A DNA stretch of 64,000 nucleotides from Agromyces rhizosphaerae. Its GTDB lineage: Bacteria > Actinomycetota > Actinomycetes > Actinomycetales > Microbacteriaceae. Position 1 is the first letter of the stretch. Every line of letters starts with the position of its first letter. Below, in pieces: positions 7,591 to 15,278 of the stretch. A model generated the notes under the pieces. That model made no database searches and had not been told where the DNA came from. It saw only the letters and a program-made list of their open reading frames with translations. The stretch is from positions 2,666,001 to 2,730,000 of the forward strand of contig NZ_BSDP01000001.1 in NCBI RefSeq assembly GCF_027925245.1. The letters are read 5' to 3'. The position numbers and the translations under genes were made by a program.

Positions 7591-7731
7591 ATGAGACTGC
7601 TTGACTCGGACGACAGTCTTGTTGTCGCCGTGACCCAAGACGAGCTTCGCCTGCTGGCGAGTTCCATCGGAGAGGCGCTGCGCGACGCGTTCGATTCGGG
7701 CTTGATCAATCTGACTCGGGGTCTTCGATGA
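7591..7731 (+). CDS. 46-residue mini-ORF coupled to the HEAT-repeat gene
   Basis: A short frame of 46 codons (VVAVTQDELRLLASSIGEAL) ending in ATGA that overlaps the ATG of the HEAT-repeat gene. The helix TQDELRLLASSIGEALRDA looks like the start of a longer domain, so it may be a truncated gene. It is too short to assign. The coupling suggests that it sets translation of the downstream gene. Confidence 0.4.
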   Translation: MRLLDSDDSLVVAVTQDELRLLASSIGEALRDAFDSGLINLTRGLR

Positions 7732-8321
7732 CACGAACCGAGCCGCCAGCGCCAGAGGAAGGCCCGATCCTCGAACGACTCGCGGCGGAAGGGTACGAGG
7801 TCGAATCCTTGGCCGAGCTTCGGCACTCCGGTATCCGCTACCGGAAGGCAATCCCGGTCCTCGTCGATGCACTCAACTCGAGTGTCGAGCCGAAGACACT
7901 CATGGAAGTCGTTCGCGCCCTGAGCGTCCCATGGGCCAAGCCGTCAGCCGTGCCGGGGTTGATCGACCTGTTCGCGGTAGTGGATGATCCGAACGAGCTT
8001 GGGCTGCGATGGGCGGTCGGCAACGCGCTCGACGTGACCTGGGACGATGCATACTTCGACCACCTTGCCCAGCTCGCTCGTGAGCGGTCGTATGGCCGCG
8101 GTAGGGAGATGTTGGTTCTGGGTTTAGGGCGCTCCAAGCGACCGGAGGCTGGAACTCTGCTCATCGAGCTCCTTGACGACCCGACGGTGAACGGCCACGC
8201 GGTGAAGGCGCTCGGGAAGCTCACGATCCCTGAGGCGCGTGCTGGGTTGGAGCAAATGACGGGTGATTCGCGAACCTGGGTACGGAAGGCGGCAGCGCGC
8301 GCCTTGGCAAAGCTGGATTAG
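7728..8321 (+). CDS. HEAT-repeat protein
   Basis: A 197-residue all-helical protein built of about five HEAT/Armadillo-like repeats: AIPVLVDALNS, then AVPGLIDLFAV, DDAYFDHLAQLARE, AGTLLIELLDD, and the last, EARAGLEQMTGDSRTWVRKA. Such repeats form a curved scaffold for protein binding. In toxin-immunity arrays HEAT-like proteins occur among the immunity genes, which fits this location, but other roles are possible. It overlaps the previous mini-ORF by 4 bp and is the last gene of the island, converging on the DUF202 cluster. Confidence 0.7.
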   Translation: MTRTEPPAPEEGPILERLAAEGYEVESLAELRHSGIRYRKAIPVLVDALNSSVEPKTLMEVVRALSVPWAKPSAVPGLIDLFAVVDDPNELGLRWAVGNALDVTWDDAYFDHLAQLARERSYGRGREMLVLGLGRSKRPEAGTLLIELLDDPTVNGHAVKALGKLTIPEARAGLEQMTGDSRTWVRKAAARALAKLD

Positions 8322-8340
8322 CGGCCCGGGCACCGACCGT

Positions 8341-8694
8341 TCAGGTCCGCACGCCCGGCGGCACGACCGCGCCCGACGGGATCAGCCCGAGGCTGCCGAG
8401 GTGGTGGGTGACGCCGCTGGTGGTGATCCAGTCGCACTGCCAGCCGGCGCCGGTCTCCTCGAAGAGATCGAAGCGCACGTGCGAGGCGGCGGCGTCGGGC
8501 ACGTAGGTCTCGACGTAGACGAAGCAGGCGCGGGCCGCGGTCGAGCGGGCGACCGACACGGCCGAGAGCACGAGCGGCAGCAGCATGGCGGCGAGCGCGA
8601 CGAGCACGACCGCGCGCATGACCTTGGCGCGGCGGGGGCGGTAGGGGCCGTCGGATGCCTCGTAGCCGGCCAGCTCCGGGTGCTCGTCGCTCAT
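8341..8694 (-). CDS. Small single-pass membrane protein
   Basis: A 117-residue protein with one membrane segment (MRAVVLVALAAMLLPLVLSAVS) near residues 27-48 and an outside-facing domain with two cysteines (AARACFVYVETYVP and GWQCDWITTSG). No known domain is recognised. Its ATG overlaps the stop of the upstream DUF202 gene by 4 bp, so it is the last gene of a three-gene membrane operon (9393 to 8341). Role unknown. Confidence 0.65.
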   Translation of the reverse strand: MSDEHPELAGYEASDGPYRPRRAKVMRAVVLVALAAMLLPLVLSAVSVARSTAARACFVYVETYVPDAAASHVRFDLFEETGAGWQCDWITTSGVTHHLGSLGLIPSGAVVPPGVRT

Positions 8695-9032
8695 CGCCCC
8701 GCCTCCACCACGATCGAGGCGACGCCGCCCACCGCCGCGAGCAGCACGACCGCCGCGACCGCGAGCAGCGGCCACGCCGACGGCATCACTACGCCGCCCT
8801 CGTGGCCGAGCTCGCGCGCACGCACGACCCCGTAGGCCGCGGCCGCGGCCGCCGCCGCGAACAGCGCGACGCCCAGCGCCGCCAGCAACGGCTGGTCGGA
8901 GACGAACCCCGAGCGCAGCACGAGCAGGGCGTTCACCGCGATCGCGAGCGCCGTGCGGCTCCACGACAGGGCCGTGCGCTCGGGCTGGAGCCCGGGGTCA
9001 CGGCCCTCGTACGACGGAACGACGGAACTCAC
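8691..9032 (-). CDS. DUF202 membrane protein
   Basis: A 113-residue protein with the DUF202 signature GLQPERTALSWSRTALAI near the N-terminus and three membrane segments (LAIAVNALLVLRSGFV, then LLAALGVALFAAAAAAAAYG and LLAVAAVVLLAAVGGV). Family function is unsettled. It overlaps the next gene by 4 bp and follows a second DUF202 gene by 7 bp; such tandem DUF202 pairs are common in actinobacteria. Confidence 0.8.
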   Translation of the reverse strand: MSSVVPSYEGRDPGLQPERTALSWSRTALAIAVNALLVLRSGFVSDQPLLAALGVALFAAAAAAAAYGVVRARELGHEGGVVMPSAWPLLAVAAVVLLAAVGGVASIVVEAGR

Positions 9033-9039
9033 GAGCAGC

Positions 9040-9393
9040 TCAGCCCAGCAAGATCATCACGGCGATGGTCGCCGCCCCGAGCAGGGCGACGGCCGCGAGC
9101 ACGGGCACGGCGATGCTGTACGGCAGCGCGCGCCCGTGGCGCATCGCGATCTCGTTCGCCCGCCAGCGCACGTACGACAGGCCGCCGAGCGCCGCGGCGA
9201 CCACCGCGAGCCCGACCGCGAGCACGACGACCAGCACGCGCGGCCCGATCGTCGAGGCGAACTCGAACAGCAGCACGCCGCCGGCGAGCAGCGCCAGCGC
9301 CGTGCGGATCCACGCGAGGAACGTGCGCTCGTTGGCGAGGGTGAACCGGTAGTCCGGGTCCTCGCCCTCCGAGCGCCAGCGCGGCTGTGCCAT
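9040..9393 (-). CDS. DUF202/YidH-like membrane protein
   Basis: A 117-residue three-helix membrane protein with the DUF202 motif FTLANERTFLAWIRTALAL after a charged N-terminus. It resembles E. coli YidH in layout. It is the first gene of the DUF202 operon on the minus strand, 36 bp after the gnd stop, and may also be read through from gnd. Molecular function unknown. Confidence 0.82.
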   Translation of the reverse strand: MAQPRWRSEGEDPDYRFTLANERTFLAWIRTALALLAGGVLLFEFASTIGPRVLVVVLAVGLAVVAAALGGLSYVRWRANEIAMRHGRALPYSIAVPVLAAVALLGAATIAVMILLG

Positions 9394-9429
9394 GGGTCGT
9401 TCCGCCCTTCCGGGCCTCGTGCTCCGCGC

Positions 9430-10887
9430 CTAGTGGCTCGGGCCGTCGGTCTCGATCTCGGTGCGGTCGCCCGACCAGAGGGTGTGGAAGATGCCGTCCT
9501 TGTCGACCCGCTGGTACGTGTGCGCGCCGAAGAAGTCGCGCTGCCCCTGCACGAGCGCGGCCGGCAGGCGGTCGGCCCGCAGCCCGTCGTAGTACGCGAG
9601 CGACGACGAGAACGCCGGCGACGGGATGCCCGCCTGCGCGGCCGCCACGACCACCCGGCGCCACGCCTCCTGCGACTCGGTCAGCGCGTCGCGGAAGTAC
9701 GGTGCGGTCAGCAGCGCCACGAGACCCGGGTCGGCGGCGTACGCGTCGGTGATGCGGTTGAGGAACTGGGCGCGGATGATGCATCCGCCCCGCCAGATCT
9801 TCGCGACCTCGCCCTTGTGGATGTCCCAGCCGTACTCCTCGGCGCCCGCGACGATCTCGTCGAAGCCCTGCGAGTAGGCGACGATCTTCGAGGCGAAGAG
9901 CGCCTTGCGCACGTCCTCGATGAAGGCGTCGGCGTCGTCGACGGTCCAGGCCTCGGCCGGGCCGGGCAGGTCGGATGCCGCGGCGCGCTGTGCCGGCTTC
10001 GACGACAGCGACCGCGCGAACACCGCCTCCGCGATGCCCGACACGGGGATGCCCAGGTCGAGCGCGCTCTTCACGGTCCACGCGCCGGTGCCCTTCGCGC
10101 CCGCCTGGTCGAGGATGACGTCGACCAGCGGCTTGCCCGTCTCGGCGTCGACCTGGCGCAGCACCTCGGCGGTGATCTCGATGAGGTAGCTCTCGAGCTC
10201 GCCGCGGTTCCACTCGGCGAAGACCTCGGCGATCTCGGCCGGCGACTTGCCCGTGCCGCGTCGGATGAGGTCGTAGGCCTCGGCGATCAACTGCATGTCG
10301 GCGTACTCGATGCCGTTGTGGATCATCTTCACGAAGTGGCCGGCGCCGTCGGTGCCGATGTGCGTCACGCACGGCTCGCCCTCGGCGACCGCCGCGATCG
10401 ACTTCAGGATCGGGCCGAGCGTCTCCCACGCCTGCGCCGAGCCGCCGGGCATGATCGACGGGCCGAGCAGCGCGCCTTCCTCGCCGCCGGAGATGCCGGC
10501 GCCGACGAAGTTCAGGCCGCGCTCGCGCAGCGCCTTCTCGCGGCGGATCGTGTCGGTGAACAGCGCGTTGCCGCCGTCGACGATGATGTCGCCCGGCTCG
10601 AAGCGGTCCGCCAGCTCGTTGATCACCGCATCCGTGCCCGCCCCCGCCTTGACCATGATGATCGCGGTGCGCGGCTGCTGGAGCGACGCGACGAAGTCGT
10701 CGATCTCCTCCGAGGCGACGAACCCGGCCTCGGGGTGCTCGGTGATGAGCGTCTCGGTCTTCGACCAGGTGCGGTTGAACACGGCGACCGTGTTGCCCTC
10801 GCGGCTGGCCAGGTTGCGGGCCAGGTTCGAGCCCATCACCGCCAGGCCGACGACGCCGATGTTCGCTGTTGCTGCTGTTGCTGCCAC
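9430..10887 (-). CDS. gnd: 6-phosphogluconate dehydrogenase, decarboxylating
   Basis: Converts 6-phosphogluconate and NADP+ to ribulose 5-phosphate, CO2 and NADPH in the cytoplasmic pentose phosphate pathway. The 485 residues fit the long dimeric class. Visible are the Rossmann loop GVVGLAVMGSNLA, the substrate-binding segment GAGISGGEEGALLGPS, the catalytic lysine region HFVKMIHNGIEYADMQ, and the C-terminal helical domain to DRTEIETDGPSH. GTG 10887 was chosen because the N-terminal beta strand NIGVVG follows shortly and GGGAG lies upstream; the frame stays open further up but without family sequence. A -10-like TACGCT lies at 10942-10937, giving a leader of about 45 nt. Confidence 0.95.
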   Translation of the reverse strand: MAATAATANIGVVGLAVMGSNLARNLASREGNTVAVFNRTWSKTETLITEHPEAGFVASEEIDDFVASLQQPRTAIIMVKAGAGTDAVINELADRFEPGDIIVDGGNALFTDTIRREKALRERGLNFVGAGISGGEEGALLGPSIMPGGSAQAWETLGPILKSIAAVAEGEPCVTHIGTDGAGHFVKMIHNGIEYADMQLIAEAYDLIRRGTGKSPAEIAEVFAEWNRGELESYLIEITAEVLRQVDAETGKPLVDVILDQAGAKGTGAWTVKSALDLGIPVSGIAEAVFARSLSSKPAQRAAASDLPGPAEAWTVDDADAFIEDVRKALFASKIVAYSQGFDEIVAGAEEYGWDIHKGEVAKIWRGGCIIRAQFLNRITDAYAADPGLVALLTAPYFRDALTESQEAWRRVVVAAAQAGIPSPAFSSSLAYYDGLRADRLPAALVQGQRDFFGAHTYQRVDKDGIFHTLWSGDRTEIETDGPSH

Positions 10888-11168
10888 GTTCCGTGACTCC
10901 CTCGTGTGAATCCGCCCGCGAATCGATACGCCGACTAGCGTAGTGTTCCCCGCCCGCACCCCCGAGTTCGGAGTCGTCGTGCGACGGCTGGTAGAGTGGT
11001 CGATTGGACTTCGGCGAGGGATGCCTCGCGGCCGGTGCTTCGCCGGCTCGCGGCATCCGTGATCGACGCGGTGGATGTGGCTTTCGGTCATTCCTCACGC
11101 TGACGAGCGTTCGAGTTGAACAACACAAGACCTGGGGCGACACGTCCCGATGAGGAGAAGAGACAGCC
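10888..11168. promoter_or_regulatory. Divergent gnd/rplY control region with hairpin
   Basis: A 281-bp intergenic region. On the minus strand TACGCT (10942-10937) may serve gnd. On the plus strand TAGAGT (10992-10997) may serve rplY, giving a leader of about 170 nt. Inside that leader, 11019-11057 can fold into a stem with arms starting GGATGCC and ending GGCATCC around GCCGG...CCGGC. It could be a leader structure controlling the L25 gene (inference). Confidence 0.45.
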
Positions 11169-11801
11169 ATGGCTGACGACAACAAGCTGAGCGCAGAGCT
11201 CCGCACCCAGTTCGGCAAGGGAGCGGCTCGCAAGATCCGCGCCGCCGACAAGATCCCCGCCGTGCTCTACGGCCACGGCACCGACCCGCAGCACCTCACG
11301 CTGCCCGGTCACGAGACCGCGCTCATCGTGCGCAAGGCCAACGCCGTGCTCACGCTCGACATCGAGGGCGGCACACAGCTCGCGCTCGTCAAGGACGTGC
11401 AGCGCGACCCGGTGCGCCAGCTCATCGAGCACCTCGACCTCATCGTCGTGAAGAAGGGCGAGAAGGTCCACGTCGAGGTGCCCGTGCACCTCGAGGGCGA
11501 GCCCGTCGCCGGCCTCATCGCCGACCTCGACGCGCACACCCTGCAGCTCGAGGTCGAGGCGACCCACATCCCCGAGAACGTCGTCGTGTCGGTCGAGGGC
11601 CTGGAGGACGGCTCGCAGATCCACGCGTCCGACGTGAAGCTCCCCAAGGGCGCCGCGCTGCTCACCGAGGGCGACGTGCTCGTCGTGCACGTGCACGAGC
11701 CGCAGAAGGTCGACCTGGGCGAGGAGCCCGCCGCCGAGGAGGAGGCCGCCGAGGAGACCGCCGAGGCCGCTGCCGAGGAGTCGGCCGAGGCCGCCGAGTA
11801 G
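11169..11801 (+). CDS. rplY: 50S ribosomal protein L25 / general stress protein Ctc
   Basis: 5S-rRNA-binding ribosomal protein of the long Ctc type, 210 residues. Residues 1-95 form the L25 domain (RTQFGKGAARKIRAADKIPA, then VLYGHGTDPQHLTLPG). Residues 100-190 form the TL5 C-terminal beta domain. The end is a very acidic Ala/Glu tail. A good ribosome-binding site (GAGGAGAAGAG) precedes the ATG. Pth follows 220 bp downstream in the usual L25-pth pairing. The tail is longer than in E. coli, as is normal in actinobacteria. Confidence 0.95.
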   Translation: MADDNKLSAELRTQFGKGAARKIRAADKIPAVLYGHGTDPQHLTLPGHETALIVRKANAVLTLDIEGGTQLALVKDVQRDPVRQLIEHLDLIVVKKGEKVHVEVPVHLEGEPVAGLIADLDAHTLQLEVEATHIPENVVVSVEGLEDGSQIHASDVKLPKGAALLTEGDVLVVHVHEPQKVDLGEEPAAEEEAAEETAEAAAEESAEAAE

Positions 11802-12021
11802 TCGCGATTTTCGCTGGGGCCCGTGCCGCCCCCGGGTACGCTCGGGGTGTCGGTGCGGGCCCTGCTCGTCTCCGGGGGTGATTCGGCGAGCGGATGCCCC
11901 TGAGCCGGTCGCTCGCTCGGGCCGGCCCGTCGAGGTGGCCGGCGCCGTCGGGCGCTGACGTCTCGGGGGCGGTTGGGCGCCGCATCCGCTCTACCATTCA
12001 CTTGAGACCGCAGGAGGGCGC

Positions 12022-12648
12022 ATGGGCCTGTTCGATCGCCTGCGCCGCCGAGAGGACCCCGCAGTGGCCGCGAACACCTGGCTCGTCGTGGGCCTCGGCA
12101 ACCCCGGATCCCAGTACGCCGGCAACCGCCACAACGTCGGGCAGATGGTCGCCGACGAGCTGGCCTCGCGCATCGGCGCAACGTTCCGCTCGCACCGCAC
12201 GCCGTCGCGCGTCGCGGAGGGCTTCGTGCGCCCCGGCGGCGCGAAGCTCATCATCGCCAAGCCGAACAGCTACATGAACACGTCGGGCGGTCCCGTGTCG
12301 GCGCTCGTGAAGTTCGCGTCGGTGCCGGCCGACCGCGTGATCGTGGTGCACGACGAGCTCGACATCCCGTTCGACACCGTGCGCCTGAAGCGCGGCGGCG
12401 GGCACGGCGGCCACAACGGACTGCGCGACATCGCCAAGGCGCTCTCGACGCCCGACTTCGTGCGCGTGCGCGTGGGCATCGGGCGCCCGCCGGGCCGTCA
12501 GGACCCCGCCGACTTCGTGCTGCGCGACTTCGCCGGCGCCGAGCGCCAGGCGCTGCCGTCACTGCTGTCGGATGCCGCGGATGCCGTCGAGGCGATCGTC
12601 GACGACGGCCTCGTGGCGGCGCAGCAGCGCTTCCACGCGCCGGCGTAG
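12022..12648 (+). CDS. pth: Peptidyl-tRNA hydrolase
   Basis: Cleaves peptidyl-tRNA released from stalled ribosomes and recycles tRNA in the cytoplasm. The 208 residues contain [17 protein letters not shown] with the catalytic histidine, [10 protein letters not shown], and [18 protein letters not shown] followed by HGGHNGL. About 15 extra N-terminal residues come before the usual start; the GTG at residue 15 is an alternative. ATG 12022 has AGGAGG at an ideal distance. A possible -10 TACCAT lies at 11992-11997. The gene converges on rnhA with 28 bp between. Confidence 0.95.
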   Translation: MGLFDRLRRREDPAVAANTWLVVGLGNPGSQYAGNRHNVGQMVADELASRIGATFRSHRTPSRVAEGFVRPGGAKLIIAKPNSYMNTSGGPVSALVKFASVPADRVIVVHDELDIPFDTVRLKRGGGHGGHNGLRDIAKALSTPDFVRVRVGIGRPPGRQDPADFVLRDFAGAERQALPSLLSDAADAVEAIVDDGLVAAQQRFHAPA

Positions 12649-12676
12649 GCGCTGCGGCGGCCGGCCGGCGGGCCGC

Positions 12677-13462
12677 TCAGATCAGGCCGCGGAGGAACTC
12701 CTCGGGCGTGACGCCCGCGGCGCGGGCGCGCTCGGTGAGGCGCGTGTGCTCCTCGGTCGTGAGCTCGAGTTGCAGCGTGCGCCAGTCCGCCTCGGGGTCG
12801 TCGAAGTCGAAGAGGGCGGCGTCGTCGTCGGTGCGGTCGGGTCGCGCGGCGGCGGCGGGCGCGGCGGCCGGCTTCGGGGCATCCGCTGCGGGGGTTGCAG
12901 GCGCCGGCTCAGGGGCATCCGTCGCCGTGTTCGGGTCGTCGCCTTCAGGGGCATCCGTCGCCGTGTCGGTGTCGTCGGACTCACCGGCATCCGTCACGCA
13001 GTCGTCCGACCAGCCCGGGCCCGCGGGCACCTCGGTCTTGCGCTGGTAGGCGGTGGCGGCGGCGCGCGCCCGGTCGTCGGCGGCCTCGTTGAGGTCGTGG
13101 CCGGTGTGTCCGCGCACCCACTCGAAGCGGGCGTTGCGGCCGACCATCGCGGCGTCGAGCGCCTGCATGATCTCGAGGTTGAGCACGGGGGATCCGTCGC
13201 GCTTGCGCCAGCCCTTGCGCTTCCAGCCGGGCATCCACTTGGTGATCGCGTCGATGACGTAGCGGCTGTCGCAGTGGATCACGAGCTCGTCGTCGAGGTG
13301 CGCCGTCGCGCGCAGCAGCTCGAGCACCGCCGTCAGCTCGCCCTGGTTGTTCGTGCCGTGCGGCCACCCGCCCGCGGCCCAGCAGGCGTCGTCGACGTAC
13401 CAGGCCCACCCGGCGGGGCCGGGGTTGCCGAGCGCGGATCCGTCGGCGGCGGCGATGATCAT
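12677..13462 (-). CDS. rnhA: Ribonuclease HI with C-terminal extension
   Basis: Degrades the RNA strand of RNA-DNA hybrids. Residues 1-150 form the RNase H fold with catalytic D7 (DGSALGNPGP), E42 (GELTAV), D65 (CDSRY) and D129 (NEAADD). After about residue 155 comes a low-complexity Asp/Ala/Pro linker with a 12-residue repeat, then a C-terminal piece LELTTEEHTRLTERARAAGV ending TPEEFLRGLI, which reads like a ribbon-helix-helix or helical binding motif. At 261 residues it is about 100 longer than minimal RNase HI. ATG 13462 directly precedes the first strand IIAAADGS. Confidence 0.92.
   Translation of the reverse strand: MIIAAADGSALGNPGPAGWAWYVDDACWAAGGWPHGTNNQGELTAVLELLRATAHLDDELVIHCDSRYVIDAITKWMPGWKRKGWRKRDGSPVLNLEIMQALDAAMVGRNARFEWVRGHTGHDLNEAADDRARAAATAYQRKTEVPAGPGWSDDCVTDAGESDDTDTATDAPEGDDPNTATDAPEPAPATPAADAPKPAAAPAAAARPDRTDDDAALFDFDDPEADWRTLQLELTTEEHTRLTERARAAGVTPEEFLRGLI
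12909..12966 (-). repeat. In-frame direct repeat in the rnhA linker
   Basis: Two identical 22-bp blocks at 12909-12930 and 12945-12966, 36 bp apart and therefore 12 codons in frame. Each contains GGCATCC. They encode the repeat around TATDAPE in the linker. Such a repeat can change in number by slippage, altering linker length without frameshift. Confidence 0.8.
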
Positions 13463-13532
13463 GCGGGTCCTTCCTCGGGCGTGCGGGGCGGCGACCATGC
13501 TATCCACAGCCGCGTATCGAGTTCTCCACCAC

Positions 13533-13573
13533 TCGAACAAAGTTTCGAATGTCTGGCGAATCTCTGCCAGAAT
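13533..13573 (+). promoter_or_regulatory. LexA-type SOS box and leaderless promoter of the HNH nuclease gene
   Basis: TCGAACAAAGTTTCGA (13533-13548) matches the actinobacterial LexA consensus TCGAACnnnnGTTCGA in 15 or 16 positions depending on how the spacer is scored, and overlaps the -35 region. The -10 CAGAAT (13568-13573) lies 6 nt before the ATG at 13580. LexA bound here would block the promoter until DNA damage. Confidence 0.7.
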
Positions 13574-13579
13574 AGAGGC

Positions 13580-15091
13580 ATGTCGAACCCCCTCGCAGCC
13601 CTCGCCGCGCATGTCGATGCGCTCGGTGGCGAGTGGGTCGGCGCGCTGCCCGCGGGCGGTGGGGTGCGGGGTGATCTGCAGTCCGAGGTCGAGCGCATGA
13701 GCGACGCCGGGCTGGTGCGGGTGACGGATGCGGTGGCGCAGGTGCGTCGCGACACCGAAGCGCTGCTCGCGCGGGTCGCCGACGAGGTCGCGCGGCGGTC
13801 CCGGTCGGAGTTCGGGTCGGAGGGGCTGGCGAAGCAGCAGGGCTTCCACAACCCGGCGCGGCTGGTGGCGTCGTCGACCGGCGGATCGACCGGTGACGCC
13901 ATGCGGCTGCTCAGCGTGGGCGCGGCGACGCGCGAGCGCGAGTCGTTCTCAGGCGAGCGGATGCCCGCGAAGCACCCCTCCGTCGCCGCGGCCGTGGGGT
14001 CCGGGTCGATCAGCCTCGACGCGGCGTCGGCGATCACGTCGATGCTCGAGCGCGTGGCGCTGCGCGCCGACCCCGAGGCGATGCGCGGGGTCGAGGCGAC
14101 GCTCGTCTCGCACGCGGCATCGTTGCCGCTGGCGATGCTGCAGCGGGCGATCCGGCAGGCCGAGGCGATGCTCGACCAGGACGGGGTGGCGCCCCGCGAG
14201 GAGGAGTTGCGGCAGCAGCGCGGCATCACGCTGCGCGAGGGGCGCGACGGCATGGTGCACGTGTCGGGCCGGCTCGACCCCGAGACCGCCGCGCCCGTGA
14301 AGGCCGCGCTCGAGTCGCTCGTGAGCGACGCGCTGCGCCGGCGGCGTGGTGGTGCTGGCGCTGCTGCGGCGGATGCCTCTGGGCTGGCCAATGTCAGCGC
14401 GGCGTTCACCGGTGGCGATGCCTCCGGCGAGTGCGCAGGCGACGACTCCGCGTTCGCGAACGTCGCGCTCGCGAACGCCGACGGAGCCGCGCCGGCGATC
14501 GACGATCACCGCACGATCCCGCAGTTGCAGGCCGACGCGCTCGCCGACCTCGCCCGGCACTGCCTGGGCTGCCGCGACACGCTTCCGCCGCTCGCGAAGA
14601 CCACTGCGGTCGTGCGCGTCGACCTCGAAACGCTGCGGGAAGGACTCGGCGTCGCGACGATCGACGGCATCGACCAGCCGGTCTCGGCGGCCACGGCCCG
14701 TCGCATGGCGGCCGACGCCGAGCTGATCCCTGCCGTGCTCGGCGGCGACAGCGTGCCGCTCGACCTCGGCCGCGCCGCGCGCCTCTTCACGAAGGAGCAG
14801 CGCCTCGCGCTCGGCGAACGCGACGGCGGCTGCGCGAGCTGCGGGCAGAACATCAGCTACGTGGAGGCCCACCACATCCGCTGGTGGGAGCGCGACGCCG
14901 GCCCGACCGACCTCAACAACGGCGTGCTCTTGTGCAGCTTCTGCCACCACCGCGTCCACGACGACGGCTGGACCATCACCGTCCGCGACGGAACCGTCTG
15001 GTTCACGCCACCTCCGCACGCCGACCCCACCCTCACCCCACGCCTCGGCGGCCGCGCCCGCTTCGAGGTGCGGCTCGACGCTGCCGCGTAG
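13580..15091 (+). CDS. DUF222/HNH endonuclease (13E12-type) protein
   Basis: A 503-residue protein with a DUF222 helical domain (about residues 20-330) and a C-terminal HNH nuclease domain with CASCGQNISYVEAHHIRWW, then DLNNGVLLCSFCHHRVHDDG, where paired cysteines bind zinc and the two histidine clusters form the active site. Family knowledge: these are the multi-copy 13E12-type proteins of actinobacteria, several of which are LexA targets in Mycobacterium tuberculosis. Exact role unknown; a DNA-damage or mobile-DNA function is suspected. An alanine-rich linker (about residues 255-310) is typical. The gene is solitary, between rnhA and mfd. Confidence 0.88.
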   Translation: MSNPLAALAAHVDALGGEWVGALPAGGGVRGDLQSEVERMSDAGLVRVTDAVAQVRRDTEALLARVADEVARRSRSEFGSEGLAKQQGFHNPARLVASSTGGSTGDAMRLLSVGAATRERESFSGERMPAKHPSVAAAVGSGSISLDAASAITSMLERVALRADPEAMRGVEATLVSHAASLPLAMLQRAIRQAEAMLDQDGVAPREEELRQQRGITLREGRDGMVHVSGRLDPETAAPVKAALESLVSDALRRRRGGAGAAAADASGLANVSAAFTGGDASGECAGDDSAFANVALANADGAAPAIDDHRTIPQLQADALADLARHCLGCRDTLPPLAKTTAVVRVDLETLREGLGVATIDGIDQPVSAATARRMAADAELIPAVLGGDSVPLDLGRAARLFTKEQRLALGERDGGCASCGQNISYVEAHHIRWWERDAGPTDLNNGVLLCSFCHHRVHDDGWTITVRDGTVWFTPPPHADPTLTPRLGGRARFEVRLDAAA

Positions 15092-15266
15092 GCGCGCGCC
15101 TGCGCCTACCCGGCGCTCGGGTGACCAGGCGACCCGGCGCGTCCCGGTGGCACGCAGCGACCCCGGCTGCCGGGCTCGAGTGACCGCGGACCCGGCTATC
15201 CCGACCCGGGCGGCCGCAGTCGCTCGCGTACTCAGCCGCGCTCAGGCTCCGTGTGGGTAGCCCGCG

Positions 15267-15272
15267 TAGACT
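15267..15272 (+). promoter_or_regulatory. -10 box of mfd
   Basis: TAGACT ends 6 nt before the GTG at 15279, so the transcript is probably leaderless. The 187 bp between the HNH gene and mfd otherwise show no feature except GC-rich inverted words. Confidence 0.55.
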
Positions 15273-15278
15273 TGCCCG

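Noticed and set aside
12909..12966. Direct repeats in rnhA as an insertion site or CRISPR-like feature
   Set aside because: They are in frame, multiples of three, and encode the low-complexity linker.
13580..15091. HNH gene as a homing intron or restriction enzyme
   Set aside because: The DUF222 domain and solitary setting with an SOS box fit the chromosomal 13E12 family; no methyltransferase or interrupted gene is adjacent.
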